Source: Archangium gephyra (GTDB taxonomy: Bacteria > Myxococcota > Myxococcia > Myxococcales > Myxococcaceae). Taken from it: a DNA stretch of 64,000 nt. This document shows positions 43,508-52,163 of the stretch, in pieces (the first letter of the stretch is position 1; each line of letters opens with the position of its first letter). The translations under genes and the position numbers were made by a program. Under the pieces are notes generated by a model. That model did not search any database, was not told the DNA's origin, and saw only the letters and a program-made list of their open reading frames with translations. The stretch spans positions 124,001 through 188,000 of the forward strand of contig QFQP01000005.1 of NCBI GenBank assembly GCA_003243425.1, given 5' to 3'.

Positions 43508-46110
43508 CGTGCGGTCCTCACGAGCATCGCGTCGTTGGCGTAGAGCGCTTCGAGCGCGGCGAAGAGCGAGCCGCCAGAGAACGCGGTCTCCATGTCGGCG
43601 AGCACGCAGGCGTCGGCGGGCGTCTCGTGACGGCCCACGAAGTAGCGGAAGACGTGCCGCAGGAAGCACCGGCGCGCGTGCGGGTCGTCTCCGAGGGCGC
43701 GGCTCAACTCGAGCGCGTCGCTCACCACCACTTCTCCGCGGCCGGGCCAGTTGGGAATCGTCGCCGAGCCGTTCGGGCGCTGGCCGTGGTCGATGGCGCG
43801 CACGAAGCCCGCGTGGTTGTAGATCTCGAAGGGCATGCCGAGCGGGTTCATGAGCGCGTGGCACGCGCCGTTCGAGCACCGCAGCTCCGACGCGTCGGGG
43901 CCGAAGGTGGCGTCGAGCCGGCTGCGCGCGCTCGCCGTCGGGTCTCCGCCCAGCTGCGCGCGGAGCTGAACGAGGTCGAGGCCCGCCACCGACTCACAGA
44001 ACAGGTGCTCCCGAATCCAATACCCGCGGAGGACGGCGCTGGGGCCGTTCTCGGCGTTGGCGCCATGCGCGGCGAGCCACGCAGGGTGCGTCAACACGCC
44101 CGAGCGTTCATTCGCCGGGAGCGTGACCCAACGCGCTTCATTCACCGGGTCACTCAAGATGGCGCTGACCACCTCGACCCCGCCAACGCCTGCCTGGAGG
44201 TCGGTGAGCGGCGCCGCGCCTGAGTACGGAAACGACGCGCCGAGCCACAGCGCTTCCCACGTGGGCGTCGCGCACATGCCGACCACACCACCGTCGGCGG
44301 CGATGGAGTGCGGCACGCATTGATGCTGCGGATCGACGCAGCAGTTCGCGCCGCCGGGGACGGGCCACCGGGCACACAGGTCGACGTCGCAGCCGGTGGG
44401 GCGGCTGGCGATGAAGTCACCCCCGATGCTCGCCGCGGTCCTGAAGGTGCGGCCGGTGAACAACGCGCGGAAGACGTCTTCGTCGTTGCGCTCCGCGGTC
44501 ACCACCATGCGCGCGATGGCGTCATCGAGCTGCGCGTCGTAGTACGGCTCGTATTGCGTGATGGTCGGGTCGTCGCCCACGTTCACGCGCCACGACGCGC
44601 TGGCCCACTCGGCGATGCGGTGCTGCGGCCCGTGGAGTTGCGGGTCGTGAACGTCGAACGCGCTCGTCGCGGCGGGCACGTCTTTCGCCATCGAGCCGAC
44701 CTTCGCGTAGTCGAAGTACTCGCGGAAGAAGGCGGCGATGCGGGGCGCGAGCCAGTAGCGGCCGCGGCGCGCGCGCAGGGGGTCGTGCTCGAAGAACGAC
44801 GGGAGAAACTCGGTGTTGCCCCAGTCACTCTGCAGGTCGGGGCGCGCAGGCGGCGTCGCCGGCCATTCGCCACCGGCGAAGCCGTTCTGCACGTCGAACA
44901 CCAACGCCGCCTGCGCCCGCAGGGCGTCTTCGTTCATCACGCCTGCGTCTTGCGCGGCGCGGAAGGCGGTGAGCCACGCGAGCTCCGGGCGCGGGCCATA
45001 ACCGACGATGAAGTTGCTCGCGGCGTGCGTGCTGAGCGCGCTCGTCAGCAGCTGCGCATATTCGTCGGCCGAGATGGTGCCAGCCGTCGAGCCCTCCACC
45101 TGGAAGATGGCGCCGGGCAGCACGAAGGCCGCTTCGTAGACCAGGCGCAGCGTCTTCTGCCGTTCGGCCGCCGAGGGCTCGTTGCTGAGCTTCAAGTCGA
45201 GGAACTCGCGCATGGCGGTCTGCTCCGAGGGCATCGGCGTGCGCGAGAGAATGCGGGTGAGCAGCGCGTCGATGAACGTGTCGCGGCACGTCGTGGTCAC
45301 CGCGCTGACGGCCACCGATGCGTCGGTGATGCACGTGAAGCTGGTCACGCCGGTGCGTGGGTCGCGGTACCAGGCGCTCCAGTCGTTGATCACCGGCCCC
45401 GCCGAGAACGAGCGCGAGTTGGCGAGCACGTCGAGGTAGAGCTGCAGGCTGGTCACGTCGAGGCTCTGGTCTCGCGAGTACGTCGTGTACGGGCCGCGCG
45501 AATCAGACAGCGGGTTGGCCACCATCGCGGGGTCGAGCTGCGCGCCACCGAAGGCGTGAATCCACTCCGGGCTGCCGAGGCGGCGATAGCGCGGCTCGAA
45601 ATCGGTTCGCTGCGTGCAGGTGAACAGCTCGTTCTGCCGGAGCGCGTTCACGTCGGTCGGCGGCGGGGCCGGCGCTTCGATGCAGCCGGTCTTCGCGCCT
45701 TGATCAATCCACCGGCGCACCAGCTCGACCTGATCAGGGTTCACGTACGGCTGACCCGCGGCGGGCGCCTGCGTCGGCGGCATCGCGAGCTTTGGATCAG
45801 CCGTGGTCATGCGGTTGATCAACGGGCTCACGTCGGAACGGCCTGCAGCGACGTAGCCACTCGAGACGAGTGACTTCAGATCAGCCGCCGCGAAGCTCGG
45901 CGCGCGTGGACCCGCGGGCCCGTGACACCCGGCGTGCGCGCAGGTGGCCTGCAGGTAGGTGCCAGCGTGGCGTTCGAGCTCCGCCTGCTCCGGCGTGCAC
46001 GTGACCGGGCCGGCATCGGCTGGTTCGAGGCTCGCGTCAGGTGCGCCTTCGCCCCCGACGATCGCTTCACAGCCGAAGAGCAATGCAGAGAGGAAGATGA
46101 CGCGCTTCAT
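43504..46110 (-). CDS. DUF1592/DUF1588 family lipoprotein with cytochrome c-like motifs
   Basis: This 868-residue lipoprotein (lipobox LLFGC) has an N-terminal cytochrome c-like segment with CAHAGCHG and a possible axial Met in MPPTQAP. The middle (about 190-620) is the DUF1592/1595 region and the C-terminal part holds a second cysteine-His site, CSNGACHALMNPLGMPFEIYN, characteristic of DUF1588. The frame from ATG 46110 gives a clean signal peptide, while an upstream extension has none. Such proteins probably bind haem and act in electron transfer or oxidation at the periplasmic side. Translationally coupled with DUF1552. Confidence 0.87.
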   Translation of the reverse strand: MKRVIFLSALLFGCEAIVGGEGAPDASLEPADAGPVTCTPEQAELERHAGTYLQATCAHAGCHGPAGPRAPSFAAADLKSLVSSGYVAAGRSDVSPLINRMTTADPKLAMPPTQAPAAGQPYVNPDQVELVRRWIDQGAKTGCIEAPAPPPTDVNALRQNELFTCTQRTDFEPRYRRLGSPEWIHAFGGAQLDPAMVANPLSDSRGPYTTYSRDQSLDVTSLQLYLDVLANSRSFSAGPVINDWSAWYRDPRTGVTSFTCITDASVAVSAVTTTCRDTFIDALLTRILSRTPMPSEQTAMREFLDLKLSNEPSAAERQKTLRLVYEAAFVLPGAIFQVEGSTAGTISADEYAQLLTSALSTHAASNFIVGYGPRPELAWLTAFRAAQDAGVMNEDALRAQAALVFDVQNGFAGGEWPATPPARPDLQSDWGNTEFLPSFFEHDPLRARRGRYWLAPRIAAFFREYFDYAKVGSMAKDVPAATSAFDVHDPQLHGPQHRIAEWASASWRVNVGDDPTITQYEPYYDAQLDDAIARMVVTAERNDEDVFRALFTGRTFRTAASIGGDFIASRPTGCDVDLCARWPVPGGANCCVDPQHQCVPHSIAADGGVVGMCATPTWEALWLGASFPYSGAAPLTDLQAGVGGVEVVSAILSDPVNEARWVTLPANERSGVLTHPAWLAAHGANAENGPSAVLRGYWIREHLFCESVAGLDLVQLRAQLGGDPTASARSRLDATFGPDASELRCSNGACHALMNPLGMPFEIYNHAGFVRAIDHGQRPNGSATIPNWPGRGEVVVSDALELSRALGDDPHARRCFLRHVFRYFVGRHETPADACVLADMETAFSGGSLFAALEALYANDAMLVRTAR

Positions 46111-46234
46111 GCGCGCGCGAACGTAGGCGAGGGCCTTCGTGCGCCGACGTCGCGCAGCGCAAACCCGAGGGGGTGTACACCGCAGATCTCTCCCTGCTGG
46201 CGCATGGAGAAGGAGAGCGCTTGAGTCCGCGCCC

Positions 46235-47631
46235 ATGCGACGCGTCCTGTTGTGCGTGTTGGTTGGTGTCGTGGGCTGCAAGTCGGAGCGCCTCAAGACC
46301 ACGGAGGCCGAGCTCACCGCCGCCAGGGCCCGGCTCGCCGCGCCGACATGGTCAAGGAGCTGAACGCCGTCGAAGCAGCGCGTCGCAAGGCCGCCAGAGA
46401 CGCCGACGCCGCGGAGTACGCCATCACCCGGCTCTCGGGCGCGCTCCAGGTACTCGAAGGGAAACCGGTGCCCGACGGGCTGCTGCTCGACGACGCGTTG
46501 AAGACGAAGTCACCCGAGCTCGGCCGCCTCGCCGCCACCATCGTGCAGCGCCAGCTGCCCTGCGTCGAAGCGAACGCCGCCGACGAAGAAGCCGACAAGC
46601 AGCAGGAGCAGGAGTGCAGGACGCCCGAGGTGCCCGACGCGTGCGAAGGCGTACCGCCGCGCACGGTGCAGGACTTTTCCTGGAGCTGCACGCGTCTGGC
46701 CGAAACGAAGGACGCGCCCACCATCGCCATCTGCAGCTCGCCGCTGACCGGTCACGACGACGTCGGCGCGCTGCGGCTCGCGTTCCTCCATGAGGGCCGC
46801 GTCATCGTCGGCGACTTCCCCGCGCCTTCCTCCGAGCTCTACACGCCCGAGAACACCAGCGAGCTCAACGCCTGCAATGCCGAGAACCTCGCCAGCTCGT
46901 GCGAGAGCACCTGCGACGACCGGTTCGGCCGCAACGGTTGCTACGACCCGTACGAAGGTGGTGACGGCTACGTGGGCGAAGAAGAGGACAACGACGAGCC
47001 TGCCGAGCTGGTCGCCGCACGCCGAGAGGCAGCGCAGGCGGCCGAAGCGGCTCGGCAGGCGGAAGACGAGCTCGCGTACCAGGAGTGCCGCGCCAACTGC
47101 GCCGCCGACCCCACCGAGGAAGACGCGCTGCTCGCCAGCACGATGGAATACGTGGCGACGGTGTCGCCCGGGGTCTTCCACTTCCACAACCGCACCGGGC
47201 CCGACGCCGACGGCGGCTACGACGAAGGCGACGCCATCATCAGCTTCCCCACCTACAACCAGGTGCTGGCCGACAACTTCGAGACCGATGAAGACGACGT
47301 GCAGGGCCTCTCGCTCGAGCTGTACTCCGACGAGGGCTTCGTCACGAGCAAGCCGGCCGATGGCGCGCTGTTGATGGCCGGGTGCTACGCGCAGAAGGTC
47401 AACGGCATCAGGGTGTTCGTCGACGGGAAGAAGCCGGTCGAGGCGCTCAACACTGCCGACACCTGCGCGTTCGTCGAGCGCATGAAGAGCAAGCGGCTCA
47501 CCGAGCTGTGCGCGAAGCAACTCGCCGATGAACTCGAGCGCGCGGCGAAACGCGCCGCCGCTGACGCGGGGGTGGTCGACGCTGGAGTGCCCGTCTTCGA
47601 TGGCGGCGTCGACGCGGGAGGTGCCCCGTGA
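46235..47631 (+). pseudogene. Frameshifted lipoprotein with Cys-rich middle and Asp-Ala-Gly-like tail
   Basis: The gene begins at ATG 46235 with a signal peptide and lipobox (VVGC), then KSERLKTTEAELTAARARLAA, after which a single base is missing near 46340 and the reading continues in the second frame (VKELNAVEAARRKAARDADA..., ending DAGVPVFDGGVDAGG). An ATG at 46348 could restart translation without the signal peptide. The middle contains SSCESTCDDRFGRNGCYDP with several paired cysteines. A sequencing error is the likeliest cause. It overlaps the next gene by GTGA. Confidence 0.65.
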
Positions 47632-48620
47632 AGAAGCTCGTGATGATCAGCCTCGTGCTCTTCGGCGGGTGTGAACGTGGCCTCGCTGACAAACGGGCCG
47701 AGCTCGCGGCCGTTCAGCGTGACGAGCAGGAGCTCGCGCGCCGCCTCGACGTGCTCACCGCGCAGACCAGCACGCTCAAGAATCAGTTCGAGGCCGAGAG
47801 CTCGCGGCTGCGTCGCGTGAACGTCGCGCTGCGTGAGCAGCAGATCTCCGCGGTGGCGAAGTGGCGCGGCAAGCCCGACGTGCTCGACACCCTGGTGGCC
47901 AGGCACACGTTGCCCGCCGCGCTGCTGGCGTCACTCAAGGAAGCGCAGAGCGTCGCCGGCGGAGAGAGCCTCGAGGCCCGCTTCGCGCGCGCCATCGAAA
48001 AGAAGAGCCCGGGTGAGATTTCGAAGCTCATCGACGGCTGGCAGCGGCACTGGATCGACGCGTGGGACCCGGCGCCCGAAGAAGCACCGGCGAAGGTCTG
48101 CCCCACCAACCGCACGCTCTCGTGCACCACCATCGACGACGACGCGCTGTGGTGCCCCGACGGTGAGCAACACGCCGCCTGGGCGATGCTGCTCGAGAAC
48201 GGCGCGCTCACCGTCGCGCAGCTGCCGGGCGGTACCAAGCACACCGTCGAAGCGAGGCTGGCGCCGAAGGTGTGGCTCACGCGCGTGGGCACCGTCGACG
48301 ACGGCATGCGCATCGTCAGCAGCCTTCGTGGTTCACAGTTCGCCCTGCGCTGGAGCGGTGAAGTGAAGCGCGGTGACCAGCGGCTCGAGACCCTGAAGGC
48401 CAACCTCGACGAAGACCTCTTCACCGAAGCGCTGTTCTGGTCGGGCGACGAGCTCACCTTCATCGACCCCAACGACAAGGACACCGCGGCCGTGTGGAAG
48501 AACGAGAGCGCGTGCAAGGCGCTGGAGCTCACCGAAGGTCTTCCCCGCGTGGTGAAGGACCTGTGTCTGACCGCGTACGTGAAGAAGCCCGACGCCGACG
48601 GTGGCGCGCCCACGAAGTGA
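47628..48620 (+). CDS. Lipoprotein with N-terminal coiled coil
   Basis: This 330-residue lipoprotein (lipobox FGGC, then ERGLADKRAELAAVQRDEQE) has a long coiled-coil of about 45 residues (RAELAAVQRDEQELARRLDV), then a globular region with CPTNRTLSCTTI and DDDALWCPDGE (cysteines that could form disulfides) and LRGSQFALRWSGEVKRG. No family is recognised. The GTG start overlaps the previous stop (GTGA), so it is co-translated with the frameshifted upstream lipoprotein. The two share a coiled-coil start and a DAG/DADGG tail, so they are probably related partners. Confidence 0.78.
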   Translation: MKKLVMISLVLFGGCERGLADKRAELAAVQRDEQELARRLDVLTAQTSTLKNQFEAESSRLRRVNVALREQQISAVAKWRGKPDVLDTLVARHTLPAALLASLKEAQSVAGGESLEARFARAIEKKSPGEISKLIDGWQRHWIDAWDPAPEEAPAKVCPTNRTLSCTTIDDDALWCPDGEQHAAWAMLLENGALTVAQLPGGTKHTVEARLAPKVWLTRVGTVDDGMRIVSSLRGSQFALRWSGEVKRGDQRLETLKANLDEDLFTEALFWSGDELTFIDPNDKDTAAVWKNESACKALELTEGLPRVVKDLCLTAYVKKPDADGGAPTK

Positions 48621-48621
48621 C

Positions 48622-49452
48622 TCACGCCACGCGCAGGTGAAGCGAGCCGCTGTCGTGACGAAGCGGCGCTTCGACGTAGTCCTTCACCAGTTGCAGTGAG
48701 TGCGCGCACGACAACCCGTCGTCGATGCGCTCGTCGAACGAGTAGCGCACCAGCACCTTCAAGCGGCCGTGCTCTTCTCTCGTCTTGCCCAGCGCGGCGA
48801 AGAACGGGCAATTCCCCCACTCGTAGAGGTGGTGGTACGCGGCCTCGAGCCCCACGCTGCCGAGGTTGGCGACGAACATGCTCGTGTAGAGCGGGTCGTG
48901 CGCGAGGGTGCTCGCAGGCAGCAGGTTCCAGGCATCGGCCCAGCGCATCAACTTGAGCGCCAGCTTCGTGGCGAACACCGGCAAGCGCGTCGCCAGCGCC
49001 ACTTCCCGGTCTTCGGGGCGCTGCCGTGACGACCGCCCGGTGCGGATGTCGGCGTTGAGCAGCCTCGCCACGTCGGCGATGCACGCGTGCTGCGGCACTT
49101 CGCGCTTGATGGTCACCAGCGCCGCCGCGTCGTCGAGCTTCTTCTTCTTCGCGGCGAACGACAGGTGCACGCCCTTGCGCTGCCAGATGCGGCCCCCCGA
49201 CGTGAAGCGGTTGAGGCGCGGGCGCTCGTGCAACGCGCGACCGACGGCCCACATGAAGACGTGGAACACGGTGATGCGGTCTTCGGGGTGCTGCGCGTTG
49301 TAGGCGTCCACGAAGCGCTGGGTGTCGGTGACGTCGAGCGTCTGTTCGAAGAACACCGTCGATTCGCTCCGTTTCTCCATGAGCAGCGGCATCAGCGCGC
49401 GGGTGGCCGAGAGGTGCTTCACCTGAACTCCATCGGGGCGGGTCGTGAGCAT
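48622..49452 (-). CDS. E2-type acyltransferase-like protein lacking the catalytic His
   Basis: This 276-residue protein resembles the 2-oxoacid dehydrogenase E2 catalytic fold: VFFEQTLDVTDTQRFVDAYN, ITVFHVFMWAVGRALHERPR, and near the C-terminus VLVRYSFDERIDDGLSCAHSLQLVKDYVEAP. In active enzymes the last motif reads HxxxDG; here it is ERIDDG, so the catalytic His is Glu. No lipoyl or peripheral-subunit domain is present. The start ATG 49452 lacks a good ribosome binding site. A role as an inactive paralogue or as an acyl-transfer protein of another type is possible. Confidence 0.78.
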   Translation of the reverse strand: MLTTRPDGVQVKHLSATRALMPLLMEKRSESTVFFEQTLDVTDTQRFVDAYNAQHPEDRITVFHVFMWAVGRALHERPRLNRFTSGGRIWQRKGVHLSFAAKKKKLDDAAALVTIKREVPQHACIADVARLLNADIRTGRSSRQRPEDREVALATRLPVFATKLALKLMRWADAWNLLPASTLAHDPLYTSMFVANLGSVGLEAAYHHLYEWGNCPFFAALGKTREEHGRLKVLVRYSFDERIDDGLSCAHSLQLVKDYVEAPLRHDSGSLHLRVA

Positions 49453-49748
49453 GCACAGCGTCAGTGCAGCGACCGTGCGCAGCGCGAAGTGGCCGAAATT
49501 GCCCGTGCACAGCGGCGGTGATGTGCATGACGACTTCCGTCGATGTGCAGGCCGATGCACAGCGCCATGTTTCCTCCTGGTGACAACCGCGATGCGCGCA
49601 TGTCTCTGAAACCACTCAGCAATTGGCACCGTGAAAGGCCGCATTAGCTGCTGGGCATGACGTCCTTCGAATTCCGCTGGCCGAAAACTTTTGCAATCGC
49701 CTGCTACAGGCATGCTGCGCGCACTTCACGTCGCCTGGAGGGCGCGCC
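49453..49748. promoter_or_regulatory. Divergent intergenic region with GATGTGCA repeats
   Basis: No gene is supported. GATGTGCA occurs at 49520-49527 and again at 49542-49549 (22 bp apart, about two helix turns), followed by a related GATGCAC at 49554-49560; more GTGCA-like words lie to the left. These could be operator sites for the E2-like gene. On the right, a ribosome binding site (GGAGG) precedes the next gene at 49749. Confidence 0.4.
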
Positions 49749-50000
49749 ATGAGCTGGAACTCGACCGCAGTCATTCAGAGAGAAGCCACGTGGACGGTGC
49801 AGGCCGAGTCGTCGAGCGGCGAGTCGGTGGCGCTGGAATACGCGAGCGAAGCGCAGGCCCGGTACATCGCCGCGGTGTTGTCGCTGGGGCCCTCGACGTT
49901 GCCGAAGGCCGCCATCGTCAACCACCTCGCGCAGCTGCCGCTGGAGCAGACGCAGCCGATGTCGGTGCCCGTCAAGCGGGCACGCGCGCGCCGGCAGTGA
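49749..50000 (+). CDS. Small protein of unknown function, 83 residues
   Basis: The protein starts at ATG 49749 with GGAGG 8 nt upstream. It has a beta-rich N-terminal half (STAVIQREATWTVQAES, VALEYASEAQARYIAAVLS) and a basic end (VPVKRARARRQ). It has no signal peptide, transmembrane helix or known domain. The next gene begins 17 bp later, so they may be one transcript. Confidence 0.68.
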   Translation: MSWNSTAVIQREATWTVQAESSSGESVALEYASEAQARYIAAVLSLGPSTLPKAAIVNHLAQLPLEQTQPMSVPVKRARARRQ

Positions 50001-50017
50001 CTACAATCGGGGCGGCC

Positions 50018-50272
50018 ATGCGCCTCATTCTCGTGTTGATGGTGTTCGGTTCGTCGTTTGCGTCTGCGCAACGCTGCCTTCCCCGGAACATGTGCGCGAG
50101 CAACGGCATGTCGTGCAAGCCGGGCCCGTGCTGCCCTGGCACCACGTGCGACGGCCTCGGCATCTGCCGCGCGCCCGAGAAGGAATGGAGCACCGGCCGC
50201 AACCCCAACGAGCCCGGCCCCGACGACCCTCCGCGGAAGAAGGTCGCCGAAGAGAAGACCGCGGGGAAATGA
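50018..50272 (+). CDS. Small secreted Cys-rich protein, 84 residues
   Basis: The ATG at 50018 begins a clear signal peptide (MRLILVLMVFGSSFASA), predicted to be cut before QRCLPRN. The mature part has a Cys-rich core (CLPRNMC, CKPGPCC then TTCDGLGIC) of about 40 residues followed by a disordered, charged tail (RNPNEPGPDDPPRKKVAEE). The pattern resembles small disulfide-rich (knottin-like) secreted proteins. No known family is recognised. It ends 2 bp before the convergent dihydrofolate-reductase-like gene. Confidence 0.72.
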   Translation: MRLILVLMVFGSSFASAQRCLPRNMCASNGMSCKPGPCCPGTTCDGLGICRAPEKEWSTGRNPNEPGPDDPPRKKVAEEKTAGK

Positions 50273-50274
50273 CG

Positions 50275-50889
50275 TCACTCGCCGATGGTGAAGGTCTTCA
50301 GCTCACCACCGCGCTCGAAGTGGTTGATGACGAGCCCGTTCGCGCAGGCCTTCGAGCTGATCAATTTCAGGGTGGTCGCGCGGGTGCCGTTGCCGAACAG
50401 CTTGATGCCCTGCCCCAGCGTCACCGGGAACACGAAGAGCTCGTAGAGGTCGACGAGGTCGTTGGCGATGAGCGTCTGCGCGAAGTCGCAACTGCCGTGC
50501 ACCTGGAGCTGACCTTCTTTGTACTGGTCCTTCAGCTCACGAATGCGCGCGACGACGTCTCCCTTCACCACGTGCGAGTTGGCCCACGTCGGTGACCCCA
50601 GCGTGTTCGACACCGCGTACTTCGGCAGCGTGTTGAGCTGGCTGGCGACCGGGTTGTCGGGGTCGGTCACCTTCGGCCAGTAGTTGGCGAAGATGTCGAA
50701 GGTGCGCCGGCCGAGGAGGAACGCGGACGCGTTGGTGAAGCGCTTGCCGACCGTCTCGCCGAAGTCTTTGTCTTCCACGAAGGGCGCGACCCAGCCTCCG
50801 CGGGTGAAGCCGAAGCGCGTGTCTTCGCCGGGGCCGCCGGGGCCCTGCATGACGCCATCGAGCGAGATGAACGAGGTGAGCGTGAGCAT
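50275..50889 (-). CDS. Dihydrofolate reductase-like protein (RibD C-terminal domain family)
   Basis: This 204-residue protein has the RibD-C/DHFR fold: TLTSFISLDGVMQGPGG at the N-terminus, ASAFLLGRRTFDIFANYW in the middle and LIANDLVDLYELFVFPVTLG near the C-terminus. It probably binds NADPH and a pterin- or flavin-related ligand. In this family many members have unknown substrates. The longer frame upstream runs through the repeat region and is not supported. It uses ATG 50889 with only a weak ribosome binding site. Confidence 0.87.
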   Translation of the reverse strand: MLTLTSFISLDGVMQGPGGPGEDTRFGFTRGGWVAPFVEDKDFGETVGKRFTNASAFLLGRRTFDIFANYWPKVTDPDNPVASQLNTLPKYAVSNTLGSPTWANSHVVKGDVVARIRELKDQYKEGQLQVHGSCDFAQTLIANDLVDLYELFVFPVTLGQGIKLFGNGTRATTLKLISSKACANGLVINHFERGGELKTFTIGE

Positions 50890-51254
50890 GTTTTCCGTCG
50901 TCTTTCTGGGCCGTTGGGCCGGCGGAAATGCCGGGCGGAATGGGCCTCGTAAAGACGTCGGATGGGAGGCCGGGAGATCGACAAAAGCCTCAATGGAGGC
51001 GGTGAGGGGGTTCAGGCGGAGCGCGGCGCCGACAGGCTCTCGGCACGCCACGAGGTCGGCGCAACTCGTTCTGGTCGTAGAAATTTGCCGCTTTCGCTCA
51101 AAAAATGACGACAAGTTGGCTCATTTCGCTGCGAGGTCGCGAGGCCAGCTGGCGTCGAGCGCGATGCTGCGCGAACCGTCGTCGCCGCCTCCATCGAGGC
51201 CGTCGTTCCCCGCTCACGGGCTCGCTTGTCAGACCCGCGTGGTACTCGCTCGCG
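50890..51254. other. Divergent intergenic region carrying dispersed repeat copy 2
   Basis: This 365-bp region has the 94-bp repeat at 51024-51117 and short palindromes, for example GCCTCAATGGAGGC at about 50981 and GCCTCCATCGAGGC at about 51187. No gene is supported; the open frames that cross it are continuations of the neighbours. It should hold the promoters for the DHFR-like gene and the AbiEi/DUF559 gene. Confidence 0.5.
51024..51117. repeat. 94-bp dispersed repeat, copy 2
   Basis: This is the second copy of the repeat described at 39311-39404, aligned without gaps and with ten mismatches. It is in the same orientation. It sits just upstream of the AbiEi/DUF559 gene. A possible third, more diverged trace (GGGCCCTCGGCACGAGCAACG) lies near 52200 after that gene, but the match is short. 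Confidence 0.72.
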
Positions 51255-52163
51255 ATGCACAACTGGTCGGCGGCGGAGACGGTGGGAAGAAATCAGTTCG
51301 GACTCATCACCCGCGAGCAGGCACGCGCCGTAGGCCTCGCTGACTCGTCGATACATCGGGCGCTCCGACACGGCCGCCTCTCGACGGTCTTCAGCGGCGT
51401 GTACCGCTTCTCAACGGTCGCGGAGAGCTGGGAGCAGCGAGCACTTCTCCCTCAGCTTCTGCGCCCCGGTCGCGCCGCGCTCTCGCATTGGACCGCGGGT
51501 TGGCTTCATCGGCTGGAGGGCCTTCGCCGGCCGCGCGTCATCGATGCGCGAATCACGCGCGACACGAAGCTCGAGCTCAAAGACGTCGCGATTCACCACG
51601 TGAAGCACGTGCGCGCCGACCACCGCATCGGGCCCTTCGTGGTGACGCCCATCGGCCGGACCATCGTCGACCTCGCTTCAGTGATGAGCCGCGAGCCATT
51701 CACGTTCGCCTTCGACTCGGCGACGTTGAAGTACCCGCGAGAGATGCAGTCGCTCTTTCAGTACGTCTCGACGCGACCGCTCCGTGGTCACGGTGGGCTG
51801 GCGACGCTTCGGCAGGTCTTCGCGGAACGTCACGGCGTGATGCTGGAGTCGGCGCTGGAGTCACGGGTGTGGACCGCGTTGATCCGCAGCAAGCTACCGG
51901 TTCCGAAGGCACAGCACCCGATGGGCGAGGTGATGCGAGTCGACTTCCTGTGGCACCTGGAGCGGGTGGTGCTCCACGTCGACAGTCGAGCCCATCATTC
52001 GTCGCGCGCGGCGATCGAGCGGGACGCGCGGCAACGCAATGCGCTCGGAGCGGACTGGGCGTCGTTCGTCGTGACGCACGGCATGGTGGAGTCGAAGGAC
52101 TGGCTCAACCAGGTGCGTACGGCGCTGCAGAAGCGAGCGCCACAGCTGCGGCTCGACGTCTGA
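51255..52163 (+). CDS. AbiEi-type antitoxin domain protein with DUF559-like C-terminus
   Basis: This 302-residue protein starts at ATG 51255. The N-terminus is the AbiEi HTH (GLITREQARAVGLADSSIHR then HGRLSTVFSGVYRF). The middle half (RPGRAALSHWTAGWLHRLEG) matches the standard AbiEi family. The C-terminus (about 230-302) resembles the DUF559/Vsr-like nuclease fold: RVDFLWHLERVVLHVDSRAHH. In DUF559 the conserved pattern is E-V-D-G; here it is H-V-D-S, so the catalytic Glu is absent. No partner toxin gene (AbiEii-like) is adjacent. It lies next to a dispersed repeat, suggesting past mobility. Confidence 0.82.
   Translation: MHNWSAAETVGRNQFGLITREQARAVGLADSSIHRALRHGRLSTVFSGVYRFSTVAESWEQRALLPQLLRPGRAALSHWTAGWLHRLEGLRRPRVIDARITRDTKLELKDVAIHHVKHVRADHRIGPFVVTPIGRTIVDLASVMSREPFTFAFDSATLKYPREMQSLFQYVSTRPLRGHGGLATLRQVFAERHGVMLESALESRVWTALIRSKLPVPKAQHPMGEVMRVDFLWHLERVVLHVDSRAHHSSRAAIERDARQRNALGADWASFVVTHGMVESKDWLNQVRTALQKRAPQLRLDV

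Noticed and set aside
44308..45873. 521-residue open frame antisense to the DUF1592 gene
   Set aside because: No ribosome binding site, low complexity and an exact shadow of a well-supported gene.
39077..51114. Conserved small reading frame MSSFFERKR...STTRTSCADLV in both repeat copies
   Set aside because: No ribosome binding site, one copy starts with TTG, non-silent changes are as common as silent ones; better explained as a repeat than a gene.
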